Assembly (NCBI GenBank): GCA_005881495.1
Contig: VBHI01000209.1
Span: 1 to 64,000, forward strand
Direction: 5' to 3'
Length of the DNA stretch: 64,000 nucleotides
Source: Chloroflexota bacterium
GTDB lineage: Bacteria > Chloroflexota > Ktedonobacteria > Ktedonobacterales > Ktedonobacteraceae
A program made the position numbers and the translations under genes. Under the pieces are notes generated by a model, which did not search any database, had not been told where the DNA came from, and was given only the letters and a program-made list of their open reading frames with translations. Below, piece by piece: positions 46,028 through 54,951 of this stretch (position 1 is the first letter of the stretch; every line of letters starts with the position of its first letter).

Positions 46028-47509
46028 TTAAACTGAAATTGATTTGCTCTCTTTAGCTGATAACGTCGCGAGAATGCTTTGCACTTCTTGCTCTGCTTGT
46101 TTCACGTCTCCTGCCAGGATCAGGCCCATGGGGTTTTTCGCCATGCGGCAAATTACTCTCGTTCCATCCCTCTGTAATACACTATCTCTATCGGCGATAC
46201 ACGCTCTCACAACCTGTGGATCCAGCTTGCCAGGTAAAGGATATTTATCAAAGGTACATATCCCTTCCTGGATCACTTCCTTCATATTGTATATGGTCTG
46301 CTCTTTTCTGTTAGCTCCCAGTACGGTCATTATAGCATCAGTATAGTTTGTCCAGCGTGGATTGCATTCTGCAAGATAGTGAAGATGGTGCGCTGCTAAC
46401 TGTTTTCTTCTCTTCTGTACCCTTTGTTCCATTGCTCCAGGAATCATGATATCCAGGTTGGCTACTCCTCGGATGGAAGCAAAGTTGACATCGCACTTCT
46501 GGGCCGTCTTCCGCAAAAACATGTCAAAAAATGCTGCCGTCTGCTCTTCATATTGTTGTTGTAGGCGCTGCAGATGGGGATTCTTGGGAAGATATGTGCT
46601 TGTTCCAACGCATGCTTTACTACCTTCCTTTTGCAGCTGACCATTCCACCCAAGCGACTCTACGTGATCATCGATGATTACGACGGACATGCCAGGAGAA
46701 TCCTCGAAGTCTATATAGCGACTGATCACTATTCTCGTTTCTTTCTGCGGATTCATGGTATTAGCCAGGTGTTGTTGTGATAGGGTTAGCGCCTCTTGCC
46801 AATGAGCACAGCACAGGGCGTGTTCGGCTTCCCCATTTGGTACGACGATGACACCATGATGGTTTTCATAGACGAGGCAACAGCCGAAATTGCCATCTGA
46901 CTCAGCAGTGCGGAGCATCACTCCCAGGGGGTAGGCTGCTGCTACATCTGCATACCGGTATATTTCCTCTACATTTGAGAGAAATGCTGCTGCTGCTTTG
47001 GGAAGATCATAGATATGTGTGACAGTATAATCAGGAGGGCAAAATCCTGCCAGTTCAAACTCTTCAGCGAGTTGATAAAAATTCGCTTTATTTTTAAGCG
47101 CATGAGTCATTTTTCCGGGGAGGCCCCAGGGTTGAGCTCTTAGAGCATCCATGATGCTGACCTCAGTCTCAGGAACGTTGATGTAAGGCACTACTAGAGG
47201 TGCCGGACCCGCTGTGATCTCTTGTTCCGCTCTGAGTTCGTCAAGCGTCTGAGGAGCTATAGTTTTACCAAAGAGCTGACTGAGATAATTCAGGTGGGCG
47301 CGAAGGTCTGTTGAGTGCTGAACGATGAGCACGCGTATGTTCCCAGCATTCAACGGAAGGTGTCCACATCTTTCCCCGTAGTGATGCTCCACGTATTTGA
47401 CTATCGTCTCATTAGAGGCGCGCAATACACCGCTTCCTACATTATGGAAGCCTACCCCCAGTTTTGTTGGTACAGGTGTTTCGAATAAAGTTGTATCCAG
47501 GATATTCAT
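46028..47509 (-). CDS. Orphan ATP-grasp ligase-like protein (preATP-grasp type)
   Basis: A 493-residue protein of no gene family I can name. From residue about 145 it has an ATP-grasp-like order: KNKANFYQLAEEFELAGF (lid lysine), LGVMLRTAESDGNFG, RIVISRYIDFEDSPGMSVVIIDDHVESLGW, a second-shell FASIRGVANLDIMIP and the metal-binding LAECNPRWTNYTDA (E-x-N-x-R). The first 110 residues could be the preATP-grasp domain. Such enzymes make an amide, peptide or thioester bond with ATP. It stands alone, with no peptide or carrier gene next to it. Confidence 0.55.
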   Translation of the reverse strand: MNILDTTLFETPVPTKLGVGFHNVGSGVLRASNETIVKYVEHHYGERCGHLPLNAGNIRVLIVQHSTDLRAHLNYLSQLFGKTIAPQTLDELRAEQEITAGPAPLVVPYINVPETEVSIMDALRAQPWGLPGKMTHALKNKANFYQLAEEFELAGFCPPDYTVTHIYDLPKAAAAFLSNVEEIYRYADVAAAYPLGVMLRTAESDGNFGCCLVYENHHGVIVVPNGEAEHALCCAHWQEALTLSQQHLANTMNPQKETRIVISRYIDFEDSPGMSVVIIDDHVESLGWNGQLQKEGSKACVGTSTYLPKNPHLQRLQQQYEEQTAAFFDMFLRKTAQKCDVNFASIRGVANLDIMIPGAMEQRVQKRRKQLAAHHLHYLAECNPRWTNYTDAIMTVLGANRKEQTIYNMKEVIQEGICTFDKYPLPGKLDPQVVRACIADRDSVLQRDGTRVICRMAKNPMGLILAGDVKQAEQEVQSILATLSAKESKSISV

Positions 47510-47800
47510 AGCTGTTAAATCAACACCGTTTCCTGCCAGCCTGTGCTTTTCACTATGCTCTCAGCCATCCAGTACATCAGACCATTGTAAAAGTGTCAAT
47601 AAAAGATGAATGTGATCTGAGACAGCGCGCAAGGCAGCATTCTTACTTCAGGACGATAATATACGCAATAGGCGGGTACTGTCAATAAAGAGGACTGTTT
47701 ATGGACTGCCTGAATCACCAAAGAAAGTCGTCCCAATTCTGTCACGTTTTTGCTATAACTACGACTATAGTATTACATTATCTAAAGCGGAGAGCAAGAG

Positions 47801-48331
47801 ATGCAACAACAAGACGAATGTAAACAATCGGACAATGCGGGTGCTGCGCTCTATCAACGCTATGTAGGAAGCATCTTTGCCTACGCGAGACTTCACACGT
47901 CTTCTTGGGAGGACGCGGAAGACCTCACCCTTGAGGTCTTCACGGTAGCACTGGAGCAGAAAAGCCTCTCCTGGCTGAAGGAGAAACAGCAGTTGGTCTG
48001 GCTGCGGCGCGTTGCTCAGAACAAACTCGTGGACCGCTATCGCCGTTCTCATCACGTCTCTCTTCTCCCTTTAGAGCAGGTGGTAGAGACCCTGCAGGCC
48101 GAAGAGGCTCTGGCACCTGAACAGGTTGTTGTACGACGCGAAGAGCTGGAGCGGCTCTCGAGCGCCGTTGGGAAGTTACCTCCCCTGCAACAGCAGGTCC
48201 TTCAACTGCGCCTGGGCGATGGTCTCCGTTTTGCTGAGATTGCTGTCTTGCTCGACAAACGCGAAGCAGCGGTTCGAAAGCTGTACTCGCGCACGCTGGC
48301 GCTTCTGCGAACAATCTATGAACAACACTAG
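47801..48331 (+). CDS. ECF-type RNA polymerase sigma factor
   Basis: A 176-residue sigma-70-family protein with region 2 (LYQRYVGSIFAYARLHTSSWEDAEDLTLEVFTVAL, WLRRVAQNKLVDRYRR) and region 4 (LPPLQQQVLQLRLGDGLRFAEIAVLLDKREAAVRKLYSRTLALLR). It directs RNA polymerase to a small regulon. The next gene begins 15 bases later and encodes a single-pass membrane propeller protein that may act as its sensor or anti-sigma partner. The stretch TTCTGTCACGTTTTT about 60 bases upstream is a possible autoregulated promoter. Confidence 0.9.
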   Translation: MQQQDECKQSDNAGAALYQRYVGSIFAYARLHTSSWEDAEDLTLEVFTVALEQKSLSWLKEKQQLVWLRRVAQNKLVDRYRRSHHVSLLPLEQVVETLQAEEALAPEQVVVRREELERLSSAVGKLPPLQQQVLQLRLGDGLRFAEIAVLLDKREAAVRKLYSRTLALLRTIYEQH

Positions 48332-48346
48332 ATGAGGAACAGTGTT

Positions 48347-49717
48347 ATGACAGATATGAATGAATTTGATCCTGAAGAGGTGGATGAGCGGAACCAGCGT
48401 CTCATCCAGGACCTCCGTCGCCTGTACTCCACCAGGACTCAGGTAGCCCGGCAGCTCGCACGGGTACAGCAACGTCTCTTCCATAGCAGTAATATGACGC
48501 TACACGGGGATGTAAGCCACCGACCACAGTCGTTGTCGCTGGGGACGCAGCAGACAAAGACCAGTACGGTGAGCTGGCAGAGAAGGGTTAGGCCGCGTCA
48601 TCTCAGCATGCTCGCAGCAGCCGTCTGTGCAGCCCTGCTGGTTGGATCGCTGATTCTGGTGCTGCATTTGGCCCGTCAGAACTCCACTGGTGTACCGGGT
48701 TCGTCATCGGATCAACCTAAAGACGTCATATCGCTGCACATGATCGACGCGACCAATGGATGGGCCTTAACAGCGAACGCGGTGCTGCGTACGACCGACG
48801 GTGGAAGCCACTGGACGAATATCACACCGCCGCACACCTCATTCAGCCAGGGAAGTGTCGCTGATTTCCAATCGGCTTCCCTGGCATGGGTCACCACAGG
48901 ACAAACGAATGCGGCAACGGTACTCATCTTGCGGACGACGGATGGTGGACAAACCTGGCAGCAATCGATGGTTCAAGCCTCCTTCGTAAGGCAGATGACC
49001 TTCATTGATGCCCAGCATGGCTGGATCCTCTCAGGGAAGGAAAACGCAGCAGGAGCAGCAGCAGAGACAGTCAGCGTATTCCGGACGACGGATGGTGGGC
49101 AGACCTGGCAGAGCATCTCTATTGCCCTGTTTGCGGATGCGACTCCTCCTGGTCATCTTCCCTACGGTGGGCAGAAGTCAGGGATACGCTTTCTGAATAC
49201 GACCACGGGATGGGTGACCGGAACCGTGACGATGAATGAGCTCGCCTGGCTCTATATCACCCATGATGGGGGCCAAACCTGGTACCAGCAGATGCTGCCA
49301 ATGCCTTCGGGTGTCCCGACTGCTCAACTCACCATTCTGCCACCCACGTTTTTCTCGGCAACTGATGGCATTCTTCCCGTCAGGTTTACTGATCTCATAA
49401 CGGGCAAGGGCCTCGCCACGGTGATCTACGCGACGCGTGATGGAGGGATGACCTGGAAGCCGACCTCGTCTGTGCCTGTTGCCCTGAGCACGTCAAGCTT
49501 CCTCAACATGGGTCAGGGGTGGATGACCGACGGAACCGCCCTATTCAGAACGAACGATGGGGGGCAGCACTGGATCAGGCTTGCTGCCAACACGAACTTC
49601 ACGAACGTCACCCAACTCGACTTTGTGTCGGATGCCATTGGATGGGCCGTCCGCAATCGAGGCAATGGTTCCTCTCTCCTTCTCAAGACGATAGATGGGG
49701 GACAGACCTGGGCATAG
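48347..49717 (+). CDS. Membrane-anchored Ycf48/BNR-repeat propeller, partner of the sigma factor
   Basis: A 456-residue protein: about 90 cytoplasmic residues (EEVDERNQRLIQDLRRLYST) that are charged and helical, one membrane helix at about 92-114 (LSMLAAAVCAALLVGSLILVL), then an exterior propeller with about seven Asp-box motifs (RTTDGGSHW, RTTDGGQTW three times, THDGGQTW, ATRDGGMTW, RTNDGGQHW). The fold is that of Ycf48/sortilin-like propellers. Cytoplasmic domain plus its place right after an ECF sigma gene suggest an anti-sigma or co-sensor role. The ATG at 48347 is preferred because of GAGGA upstream; 48332 is an alternative. Confidence 0.8.
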   Translation: MTDMNEFDPEEVDERNQRLIQDLRRLYSTRTQVARQLARVQQRLFHSSNMTLHGDVSHRPQSLSLGTQQTKTSTVSWQRRVRPRHLSMLAAAVCAALLVGSLILVLHLARQNSTGVPGSSSDQPKDVISLHMIDATNGWALTANAVLRTTDGGSHWTNITPPHTSFSQGSVADFQSASLAWVTTGQTNAATVLILRTTDGGQTWQQSMVQASFVRQMTFIDAQHGWILSGKENAAGAAAETVSVFRTTDGGQTWQSISIALFADATPPGHLPYGGQKSGIRFLNTTTGWVTGTVTMNELAWLYITHDGGQTWYQQMLPMPSGVPTAQLTILPPTFFSATDGILPVRFTDLITGKGLATVIYATRDGGMTWKPTSSVPVALSTSSFLNMGQGWMTDGTALFRTNDGGQHWIRLAANTNFTNVTQLDFVSDAIGWAVRNRGNGSSLLLKTIDGGQTWA

Positions 49718-49857
49718 GTCATTGGCTGATCTTTTTCCGTTTTGACTGTACCTGCTTTGATGGCCTGGAAAAAGTCCTGGCGCTGCTGCATCGCGGGAAA
49801 GTGGATGAGTGGTACAATATTGGTCATCAATTGTTCTTTCAATGAGGGAGAAATATC

Positions 49858-50841
49858 ATGAAAAAAGTTCGCTGGGGCGTCCTGGGCACTGCCAATATTG
49901 CTACCGGAAAGGTTCTTCCCGCGATGCAGCAGGGCACGTACTGTGACATTACCGCCATCGCTTCACGCTCGCTGGAAAAAGCGCGGGCCGCTGCAACGCA
50001 ACTGGGTATCCTGAAGGCTTATGGCTCGTATGAGGAACTACTGGCTGACCCCGAGATTGACGCGATATATAATCCCCTGCCTAACCACCTGCACGTACCC
50101 TGGTCGATCAAGGCGCTACAGGCGGGCAAGCATGTGCTCTGCGAAAAACCGATAGCCTTGAGCGCTGCCGAAGCGCAGGCGTTGGTCGATGTCGCCAAAC
50201 AGAATCCGCACCTGAAGGTGATGGAAGCGTTCATGTATCGCTTTCACCCGCAATGGCAGCGCGCCCGGCAACTGGTCCACGAAGGAAAGATCGGGAAATT
50301 GCGGACGATCCAGTCATTCTTCTCGTACTATCTTGATGATCCGCACAACGTGCGCAACAGAGCCGACACCGGCGGCGGGGGCATGCTGGATATCGGCTGC
50401 TATACGGTTTCGCTGGCGCGATTTATTTTTGGCGATGAGCCCAGGCGCGTCTTTGGCATTGTAGAGTACGATGCACAGTACATGGTTGATCGGCTCGCCT
50501 CGGGCGTAATGGACTTCGAGCTCGGAACCTCAACCTTCACATGTGGGACGCAATTAGCGTCATATCAACGGGTCAACATCTTCGGTACCGAGGGCCGGGT
50601 TGAGATCGAGATTCCCTTCAACGCTCCCCACGATCGGCCTTGCAAAATCTGGCACCAACAGGGAGACGATGTCGAGGAGATCTTGCTGGATACCTGCAAC
50701 CAATATACCATCCAGGGCGATCGGTTTTCACAGGCGGTGCTCAATGACAGCGATGTACCAACGCCGATCGAAGATGCTGTAGCCAATATGAAGGTGATCG
50801 AAGCAATTTTCCGCAGCGCACAGAGTGGTACGTGGGTTTGA
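49858..50841 (+). CDS. Gfo/Idh/MocA family oxidoreductase
   Basis: A 327-residue NAD(P)-dependent dehydrogenase. It has the Rossmann start RWGVLGTANIATGKVLP, EKPIAL(S) with the conserved Lys, MEAFMYRFHPQWQRARQLV, and GGGGMLDIGCYTVSLARFIFG with the catalytic His/Asp region. It oxidises a sugar or cyclitol hydroxyl. GAGGGAG precedes the ATG at 49858. It is followed by a hairpin and by methylglyoxal synthase on the other strand. Confidence 0.9.
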   Translation: MKKVRWGVLGTANIATGKVLPAMQQGTYCDITAIASRSLEKARAAATQLGILKAYGSYEELLADPEIDAIYNPLPNHLHVPWSIKALQAGKHVLCEKPIALSAAEAQALVDVAKQNPHLKVMEAFMYRFHPQWQRARQLVHEGKIGKLRTIQSFFSYYLDDPHNVRNRADTGGGGMLDIGCYTVSLARFIFGDEPRRVFGIVEYDAQYMVDRLASGVMDFELGTSTFTCGTQLASYQRVNIFGTEGRVEIEIPFNAPHDRPCKIWHQQGDDVEEILLDTCNQYTIQGDRFSQAVLNDSDVPTPIEDAVANMKVIEAIFRSAQSGTWV

Positions 50842-50871
50842 GATGCATCCCTCAACGTCGCTCCCTTCAGA

Positions 50872-50912
50872 ACGCCACCCCTAGTAATTAAGAATATCAC
50901 TCAGGGTGGCGT
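50872..50912 (+). terminator. Hairpin after the Gfo/Idh/MocA gene
   Basis: ACGCCACCC at 50872-50880 pairs perfectly with GGGTGGCGT at 50904-50912 around a 23-base loop, about 30 bases after the stop and about 50 bases before the convergent mgsA stop. It may serve both genes. Confidence 0.55.
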
Positions 50913-50963
50913 CCTCTTGGCCCAGTTGTAGCAGAGGCACAATCTTCTCTGTCTCCGTTTACC

Positions 50964-51413
50964 TCATATAGAGACGTCTGCTATTACACGCGCGGTATAA
51001 TCCTCGTAATCAGGGAGCTGGCGCTGGTAGATCCCTGTCATCAGCGGCGATGATATCATAAAGTCCGCGGAAGCCCGGTTGCAGGCAACGGGAATGTTCC
51101 AGAGTACGGCAATTCGTAAGAGGGCTTTTACATCTGGATCATGCGGCTGCTGCGTGAGCGGATCCCAGAAGAAGATCAGTAAATCAATCTCTTGTTCAGA
51201 GATCTTGGCCCCGATTTGCTGGTCACCACCCAGTGGGCCGCTCTGGAGTTTATGAATCTCAACGCCAAGTTCCTGCTCCAACAGCTTGCCTGTTGTTCCT
51301 GTCGCATACAGGAAGTGCTGGGTCAGCAGATTTTTATTATATGCCGCCCATTCTAAAAGATCATGTTTTTTATTATCATGTGCCACGAGGGCAATCTTTT
51401 TACATTTTTCCAA
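50964..51413 (-). CDS. mgsA: Methylglyoxal synthase
   Basis: A 149-residue enzyme with the family signature: [44 protein letters not shown], and the catalytic Asp region [42 protein letters not shown]. It turns dihydroxyacetone phosphate into methylglyoxal and phosphate, a bypass when sugar phosphates pile up. It starts with TTG at 51413, with AGGAGAAC about nine bases upstream. Length is normal for the family. Confidence 0.95.
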   Translation of the reverse strand: MEKCKKIALVAHDNKKHDLLEWAAYNKNLLTQHFLYATGTTGKLLEQELGVEIHKLQSGPLGGDQQIGAKISEQEIDLLIFFWDPLTQQPHDPDVKALLRIAVLWNIPVACNRASADFMISSPLMTGIYQRQLPDYEDYTARVIADVSI

Positions 51414-52136
51414 GATTATTGTTCTCCTATCGTATCCCTACAGGCCCTTACAAGGCGTAGGGTATCTTTCACGACGTTTTCGCTCTTCATATGTCAGAGC
51501 GTGTTCTTCTCAGGCGTTTTACCATCGTAGGTATTGGAGGAGTGCTGCTTCGCACATGCAATCGCTGGTGTTCAATCAGGGGGAGTGCTATCCACGACTA
51601 CGTAGAATAAGAGAGGTTTACAAGCTTTCCCAACAATGGGATGCTACTTCGTATCCTTTAAACATTTATCACGATGCTTATTATACCATATAATTTGGTG
51701 TTGTGATGAGTTTTTGGATATCCAGGCTGACTCAGCAGCGCGAATGGTCGCGGATATTACCGTGCCGGGTGGCAAGGCCAATGCCCTTTTGCTGCAGAAA
51801 AACAACCTCTTCCCTCTATCCGTCGCCACAAGCTTGATACTACCATTAAAAAAAGAGTATACTCATACAAAAGCAAAAAGCACTCCTATTAATCCCATCC
51901 CTTATTGGGAGCACATAGACGGGGAATGATTCCATGTCCTCAACTACGGAGTCAACAAACGCCATCAAAATCTTCTTCTTCTACCAGTGGCAAGAAGAGA
52001 TTGAAAAAGCCCTTCAGTGATATCGTTCGAGCACGCCACGATCTCGATAATTTGATTTTTGCAGTGATTGTGCTGGCGGAAGGAAGACCTTCCATGTAAT
52101 CTCACGAGGCGTCAAAGAAGGCAAGGAGGAGCAACT
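51414..52136. other. 723-base gap with no supported gene
   Basis: Several short frames exist but none convinces. On the + strand one peptide frame at about 51488 reads MSERVLLRRFTIVGIGGVLL, another from 51926 reads MIPCPQLRSQQTPSKSSSST with a basic middle, and one at 51636-51929 opens MGCYFVSFKHLSRCLLYHII. None has a good ribosome site or a family I know. The last 120 bases should contain the leader of the PLP-enzyme gene. Confidence 0.4.
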
Positions 52137-53483
52137 ATGCGGGATAAACAGTTGGAAGGACGGCGAGAAAAGAGAGAACAACTGCAAGAACAAGAACAAC
52201 TGCACCTAATGGAAGAACAGGTCCACGAGTTTGCGGCAGAAGCAGAGCGAACTAACAAGGGTATTGCGCGCGAAGCTCCCGTTACCGCTACACGGACGTA
52301 TGATTATGCCTATTACAAGCAGGTCTTTGCGGATCGTCGTATGCCGTTCGCCTATCTCGATCTTAATTTGCTTGACCAGAACATTCGCCAGGTGGTGGCT
52401 CGTGCGGATGACAAGCGCGTTCGTCTTGCCTCGAAGTCGCTGCGCAGCGTAGCTGTTATCAGGCGCATTCTCGAGTCAAATCCCTGTTTCCAGGGTATAA
52501 TGTGTTACACAACTCGGGAAGCTGTCTACCTGGCCTCGCAGGGCTTCGATGATTTGCTGGTCGGCTATCCAGCCTGGAATGAGCAGGATATTGCGGCTGT
52601 AGCAAGGGCAACGGAGACGGGCGCGCATATCACGCTGATGGTCGATTGCGTCGAACATGTGGAGCAGATCGAAGCTGTTGCAAGCCAACACGGAGTGCGC
52701 CTGCCCCTGTGTCTTGAAATGGATATGTCTCTGGATCTTCCCGGCCTGCATTTTGGCGTGTGGCGTTCCCCGATTCGTACTGCTGAGCAGGCGCGTCCGG
52801 CTATCGAGCGCATCAAGGCGTCCTCACATACCTGGCTGGATGGTCTGATGGGCTACGAGGCGCAGATCGCCGGTGTAGGTGACAATTTCCCAGGAAACAG
52901 AATCAAGAATACCATAGTCCAGCGGTTGAAGCGGCGCTCAATACGCGAGGTTGCCGATCGCCGCGCGGCGCTGATCAAGCTGGTTGAAAGCTATGGACTC
53001 CCGCTGCGCTTTATTAACGGTGGTGGAACGGGCAGTATCGTCACTACAGGCGCGGAAGCGGGCGTGACTGAGATCACGGTTGGATCGGCCTTCTATGCTC
53101 CGGCCCTCTTCGACAATTACAGGGATTTCCGCTACCAACCCGCTGCCGGATTTGCGATCGAGATTGTGCGCCAGCCGCAACCAACTATTTACACCTGCCT
53201 TGGTGGTGGCTATATTGCCTCTGGCTCAGTCGGCCCAGAAAAACAACCGCAGCCTTATCTGCCGCGGGGCGCACGGCTGGAGGCGCTCGAGGGCGCGGGT
53301 GAAGTGCAGACACCAATCAGGTACAGGGGAGACATTTCTTTGCGGCCTGGTGACCCGGTTTTCATACGCCACAGCAAAGCTGGCGAGCTGTGCGAACGCT
53401 TCACACACCTGCTGCTGGTCATGGATGGCGCTATTCAGGAAGAGGTTACGACCTACCGCGGTGACGGGCAGTGCTTCATCTGA
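52137..53483 (+). CDS. PLP-dependent amino acid deaminase/aldolase (alanine racemase fold)
   Basis: A 448-residue PLP enzyme. After about 40 charged residues (QLEGRREKREQLQEQEQLHL) the alanine racemase-like N-domain follows: FAYLDLNLLDQNIRQVV, the PLP lysine in RLASKSLRSVAV, ITLMVDCVEHVEQIEAVA, CLEMDMSLDL, and the phosphate-binding GGGTGSIVTTGAEAGVTEITVGSAFYAPALF. It belongs to the 'amino acid deaminase/aldolase' group, which acts on hydroxy-amino acids such as threo-3-hydroxyaspartate or phenylserine. GGAGGAGC precedes the ATG. First of a four-gene same-strand run. Confidence 0.85.
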   Translation: MRDKQLEGRREKREQLQEQEQLHLMEEQVHEFAAEAERTNKGIAREAPVTATRTYDYAYYKQVFADRRMPFAYLDLNLLDQNIRQVVARADDKRVRLASKSLRSVAVIRRILESNPCFQGIMCYTTREAVYLASQGFDDLLVGYPAWNEQDIAAVARATETGAHITLMVDCVEHVEQIEAVASQHGVRLPLCLEMDMSLDLPGLHFGVWRSPIRTAEQARPAIERIKASSHTWLDGLMGYEAQIAGVGDNFPGNRIKNTIVQRLKRRSIREVADRRAALIKLVESYGLPLRFINGGGTGSIVTTGAEAGVTEITVGSAFYAPALFDNYRDFRYQPAAGFAIEIVRQPQPTIYTCLGGGYIASGSVGPEKQPQPYLPRGARLEALEGAGEVQTPIRYRGDISLRPGDPVFIRHSKAGELCERFTHLLLVMDGAIQEEVTTYRGDGQCFI

Positions 53484-53512
53484 GATTTGCCGGAGAACTA
53501 AGGAGGATACGT

Positions 53513-54889
53513 ATGAGTACCAGAGAACGCTGGAGCAACTGGTCGGGATCGGTGCAGAGTGAACCTCAGCAGGTCGTCAAGCCCCGAAATATAGATGAGT
53601 TGGCACACCTGGTCAAGGGCTATGGGCGAGATGGCCGTCATGTACGAGTGGTAGGGGCAGGCCATTCTTTTACGCCGCTGGTACAGGCAGACGATGTGCT
53701 GATGTCACTGGATGAAATGCAGGGTATTGAAAGTATGAATACGGCCGCTGGAAGGGCAACGGTGCTGGGAGGAACCCGGCTCAAGCTCCTGGGAGATGCG
53801 CTTTTCGAGCAGGGCATGGCGCAGGAGAATCTAGGCGATATTGATGTGCAGAGTATCGCTGGAGCTATCAGTACAGGTACACATGGCACTGGTGTGTGTT
53901 TTGGCACCCTGTCAACGCAGGTAGAGGGCATTACCCTGGTAACAGCAGCGGGCGAGATAGTGGAATGTTCAAACGAAAGCAATCCCGACATCTTTAAGGC
54001 GGCACAGGTGTCGTTGGGGACTCTTGGCATCATCGCGAAGGTGACGTTGCGCGTAGTGCCAGCTAAACGCCTGCACTACCAGGGCTATCGCAAGAAGCTC
54101 AGCGACTGCCTGGCAAATCTGGAGCAGTACAAGCAGGAGAATAGCCACTTTGAATTCTTCTGGTTACCCTATACGGATGGCGTACAGGCCAAATTCATGA
54201 ATGAAACTATCGACCCACCAAGTAAAAGTAACTTATGGGCTGACTTCAACAAGATTGTGCTGGAGAATGGCGTCTACTGGTTGCTCTCGGAGTTCTGCCG
54301 GCTCTTTCCCAGTTTCTGCAAAACGGTCTGTCGCATTTCGGCGCTATCCATCGCCAATATTGACGAGATCAACTATAGTCATCGTCTGTTTGCCACGCCG
54401 CGCCTGGTACGCTTTCAGGAGATGGAATACAATATTCCGGCGGAGCATATGAACGCGGTCATCAACGAGATACAACAATGTATCCAGCAATATCAATTCC
54501 GGGTGCACTTCCCCGTAGAGTGCCGCTTTGTGCGCGCCGATGATATCTGGCTCAGTCCGGCCTATCGACGCGATTCGGCATATATCGCCGTGCATATGTA
54601 CCGGGGGATGCCCTATCAATCGTATTTCCGCGGTATCGAAGAGATTTTCAAGCGCTACGAGGGACGTCCGCACTGGGGCAAGATGCACACGCGAACCGCC
54701 GCAGAACTCAGCGCCCTCTATCCGCGCTGGTATGACTTTCGCCGCATTCGGACCGCCCTTGATCCGCAGGGCATGTTTCTCAATGGCTACCTGCGTGCAT
54801 TGTTCGATGCCGATGCGCCAGAGGATTCTGCCGGCTTTTCAGGTGTCTCGCCCGTAGGGCAGAAGGAACGCGAACAAGACTTGGAGTAA
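53513..54889 (+). CDS. FAD-linked aldonolactone oxidase (D-arabinono-1,4-lactone oxidase type)
   Basis: A 458-residue flavoprotein of the VAO/ALO family. The FAD domain has VRVVGAGHSFTPLVQADDVLMSLDEMQG, with the His that binds FAD covalently in related lactone oxidases, and AGAISTGTHGTGVCFGTLSTQV, and the C-terminal ALO domain ends HWGKMHTRTAAELSALYPRWYDFRRIRTALDPQGMFLNGYL. It oxidises a sugar lactone or alditol with O2. AAGGAGG lies seven bases before the ATG at 53513. It follows the PLP-enzyme gene by 29 bases. Confidence 0.88.
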   Translation: MSTRERWSNWSGSVQSEPQQVVKPRNIDELAHLVKGYGRDGRHVRVVGAGHSFTPLVQADDVLMSLDEMQGIESMNTAAGRATVLGGTRLKLLGDALFEQGMAQENLGDIDVQSIAGAISTGTHGTGVCFGTLSTQVEGITLVTAAGEIVECSNESNPDIFKAAQVSLGTLGIIAKVTLRVVPAKRLHYQGYRKKLSDCLANLEQYKQENSHFEFFWLPYTDGVQAKFMNETIDPPSKSNLWADFNKIVLENGVYWLLSEFCRLFPSFCKTVCRISALSIANIDEINYSHRLFATPRLVRFQEMEYNIPAEHMNAVINEIQQCIQQYQFRVHFPVECRFVRADDIWLSPAYRRDSAYIAVHMYRGMPYQSYFRGIEEIFKRYEGRPHWGKMHTRTAAELSALYPRWYDFRRIRTALDPQGMFLNGYLRALFDADAPEDSAGFSGVSPVGQKEREQDLE

Positions 54890-54951
54890 AGGCCTTTTCG
54901 CGAAACGGGGCACGATAATGCACATTATCACACAAGGAGGGCATTTATCTT

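Noticed and set aside
51636..51929. A 97-codon + frame between mgsA and the PLP-enzyme gene
   Set aside because: No ribosome site, no family pattern and low-complexity ends; kept only as part of the gap description.
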